From assembly GCF_900113835.1 (NCBI RefSeq), contig NZ_FOQV01000003.1, positions 620,001-684,000 on the forward strand: a DNA stretch of 64,000 nt, read 5' to 3'. The stretch is from Allobosea sp. OK403. GTDB taxonomy: Bacteria > Pseudomonadota > Alphaproteobacteria > Rhizobiales > Beijerinckiaceae. The notes below the pieces were generated by a model. It searched no databases, was not told the origin of the DNA, and saw only the letters and a list, made by a program, of their open reading frames with translations. Positions 62,601-64,000 of the stretch are shown in pieces; the first letter of the stretch is position 1; each line of letters opens with the position of its first letter. Position numbers and translations under genes: made by a program.

Positions 62601-63569
62601 TCATTTTTCGACTGCAGGCTGCCAGAGCGCCAAGGGCGCGTCAAGACGCAAACCGATCGGTTGTTCGGCCGCACGCGCGATAAGGCTCGCCACGGTTTCG
62701 AACCCGGCGGCGCGCGCCAACGCCTCGCTGGCACTCCATAGCCCGTAGGCGGATGATTCGCTGCGGCGGCGCCAATCACGGACCGCCAGATCCTTCGCCA
62801 CGCCTTTCTCGCGTTCGAGCCAGGCGATGGCTTCCGGCTCGCCGCCGATCTCGTCGATCAGCTTCAAAACCGCGCCCTGCCGGCCGGAATGCACCCGGCC
62901 GTCGGACACGGCCGCGACCTCGGGATCGCTGAGGTGCCGGCGCTCGCGCACCAGCCGCTTGAACCAGTCGTAATTGTCGTCGACGACGCTCTGGAGCGCG
63001 GCGCGCGCCTCCGGCGAGGTCGGTTCGAAACCGTTGGGCGCGGCCTTCAGCGGGCTCGACTTGATCTCCTCGAGCTTGACGCCAACCGTATCGAGCAGGC
63101 GGCCAACATTGGGAAACTGGAAGAGCACGCCGATCGAGCCGACGAGCGAGGTCTGGCGCGCCACGATGCGATCGGAGCCGAGGGCTGCGATATAGCCGCC
63201 CGAGGCTGCCAGGCCATCGACCACCGAGACCATCGGCTTCTTCGCCGCCAGCCGGCGCAGCGCGTCGAACAAAGCCTCCGAGCCCGAAGTCGTGCCGCCC
63301 GGGCTGTCGATCTTGAGCAGCACGGCCGAGGCCTTGCTGTCCTCCAGCGACTTGATCAGTTCGAGCGTGCGCCTGTCGCCCGAGATGAAGCCGGAGATGG
63401 TGACACGGGCGATATGGGCCTGGCTGAGCGAGCTGGGCGCGCGTCCGGTCCAGGCGAGGCCCGCGACGACGGCGGCGGCCAGCACGCCGAGCACGGCGAA
63501 CAGCCGCCAGAGCGTCAGCTTTCGCCTGAGGCTGCGGCGGTCGGCGAGCAGATCGGCATCGGACGACAT
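62601..63569 (-). CDS. sppA: Signal peptide peptidase SppA, short form
   Basis: A 322-residue inner-membrane S49 serine protease with one transmembrane helix (about 22-42). The catalytic Ser is in [17 protein letters not shown] (about 120-136) and the catalytic Lys probably in [11 protein letters not shown] (about 171-181). It degrades cleaved signal peptides and acts as an oligomer. It is the half-length form. An ATG nine codons upstream (63596) is possible. It precedes ihfB in the same operon. Confidence 0.93.
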   Translation of the reverse strand: MSSDADLLADRRSLRRKLTLWRLFAVLGVLAAAVVAGLAWTGRAPSSLSQAHIARVTISGFISGDRRTLELIKSLEDSKASAVLLKIDSPGGTTSGSEALFDALRRLAAKKPMVSVVDGLAASGGYIAALGSDRIVARQTSLVGSIGVLFQFPNVGRLLDTVGVKLEEIKSSPLKAAPNGFEPTSPEARAALQSVVDDNYDWFKRLVRERRHLSDPEVAAVSDGRVHSGRQGAVLKLIDEIGGEPEAIAWLEREKGVAKDLAVRDWRRRSESSAYGLWSASEALARAAGFETVASLIARAAEQPIGLRLDAPLALWQPAVEK

Positions 63570-63643
63570 GAGGTCAGCGCTCCGGGTTTGCGGCACCGTG
63601 ATGTAGCCTCGCCGTGACGGGCGGGCAAGACGAAGCCGCAGGC

Positions 63644-64000
63644 TTAGGCCGCGACCGTGGCGCGCGCCCGGTCCAGCGCCAGCAAGGCGAGCCCGCTCGC
63701 CACCGAGCGGAAGGCATCGCCGATATGGACACGGCTCGCGCCGAAGCGGCGGTCGAACAGCGCCCGCACCGCCGGGACGTGAGAGGTGCCGCCGGTCATG
63801 AACACGGCCTCGATCGCACCAGTGGAGACGTTCGCTTCGCTCAAGGCCTTGTCGAGCGCCGTCTCGATCGCGCCGACATCGTCCGCGATCCAGCTGTCGA
63901 AATCGCTGCGGCGGATCGGAGCCTCGATCGTCACATCCATCTGGCGGAAGCTGAGCGTGGTCTCCTCAGCGCCCGAGAGCGCGATCTTGGCGGCCGAGAC
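63644..64000 (-). CDS. Hsp70 family protein (YegD-like), C-terminal part only
   Basis: The final 118 codons of a gene that continues past the window edge. The segment VSAAKIALSGAEETTLSFRQ, then EAVFMTGGTSHVPAVRALF with the adenine-binding GGTS, and GDAFRSVASGLALLA match the ATPase domain end of Hsp70-like YegD proteins. The chain stops soon after this domain, so it lacks a normal DnaK substrate-binding domain. An internal Met (at 63940) is not the start, since the frame stays open and conserved to the window end. Confidence 0.85.
   Translation of the reverse strand, partial: VSAAKIALSGAEETTLSFRQMDVTIEAPIRRSDFDSWIADDVGAIETALDKALSEANVSTGAIEAVFMTGGTSHVPAVRALFDRRFGASRVHIGDAFRSVASGLALLALDRARATVAA

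Noticed and set aside
1..64000. tRNA, rRNA, prophage or defence system
   Set aside because: Scanning by eye found no tRNA arm signatures, rRNA segments, phage structural genes or toxin-antitoxin and restriction genes; a tRNAscan or defence-finder run would settle it.

Overview
The window is a gene-dense, high-GC chromosomal segment from an alphaproteobacterium of the Hyphomicrobiales (Rhizobiales). The gene content and order, and the dispersed palindromes built around a GTGGG-N-ACCGG core, look most like Bosea and relatives; the genus is an inference. I see no rRNA or tRNA gene, insertion sequence, prophage, CRISPR array or recognisable defence island. Most of the window is core metabolism and cell-envelope housekeeping. 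The less ordinary material lies in a few proteins, intergenic repeats and small genes.

Layout. 1-2 kb: end of a myo-inositol catabolic operon (iolD tail, iolE, iolB). 2-9 kb: on the minus strand a quinol oxidase operon, cyoABCD, continues into a SURF1 assembly factor and the redox-sensing pair ActS/ActR. 9-14 kb: an MFS transporter and a large exported caspase-fold protein that has lost both catalytic residues and carries long Pro/Ala and Gln/Ala repeats. 14-20 kb: sugar epimerase, crotonase and SDR family enzymes, VOC protein, AnmK, two adjacent DUF1330 proteins, pyrF and a histidine phosphatase. 20-24 kb: elongation factor P divergent from its beta-lysylation enzymes EpmA and EpmB. 24-28 kb: a structured non-coding RNA candidate, MBL hydrolase, AraC-type regulator with a coupled hydrolase.

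28-36 kb: class I fumarase with a coupled small secreted protein, then the conserved lptC-lptA-lptB-rpoN-hpf-ptsN cluster, and an RNase D-like exonuclease. 36-42 kb: dapE, with truA, fmt and def on the opposite strand, then rmuC. 42-47 kb: hydrolase, OsmC protein and an ABC importer of the sulfonate/nitrate class. 47-54 kb: glnD, grpE, a TRIC-like channel, alkB, dapB and a Tim44-domain protein. 54-64 kb: small secreted and membrane proteins, amidase, extensin-like lipoprotein, MepA endopeptidase, TctC-type binding protein, ornithine cyclodeaminase family protein, lapA-ihfB-sppA and the end of an Hsp70-like gene.

How it fits together. Several envelope functions sit here (LPS export, murein endopeptidase, extensin-like protein, SppA, diaminopimelate synthesis), as does nitrogen and sigma-54 physiology (glnD, rpoN, ptsN). 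The respiratory block joins an oxidase to its assembly factor and to a regulator of the ActSR/RegBA type. About a dozen dispersed palindromes in at least five families punctuate the gaps. The best candidates for something undescribed are the predicted pseudo-caspase, a possible AUU start codon for actS, the orphan ncRNA at about 24.7 kb, two very small membrane proteins and a shared dyad in front of two unrelated hypothetical genes.
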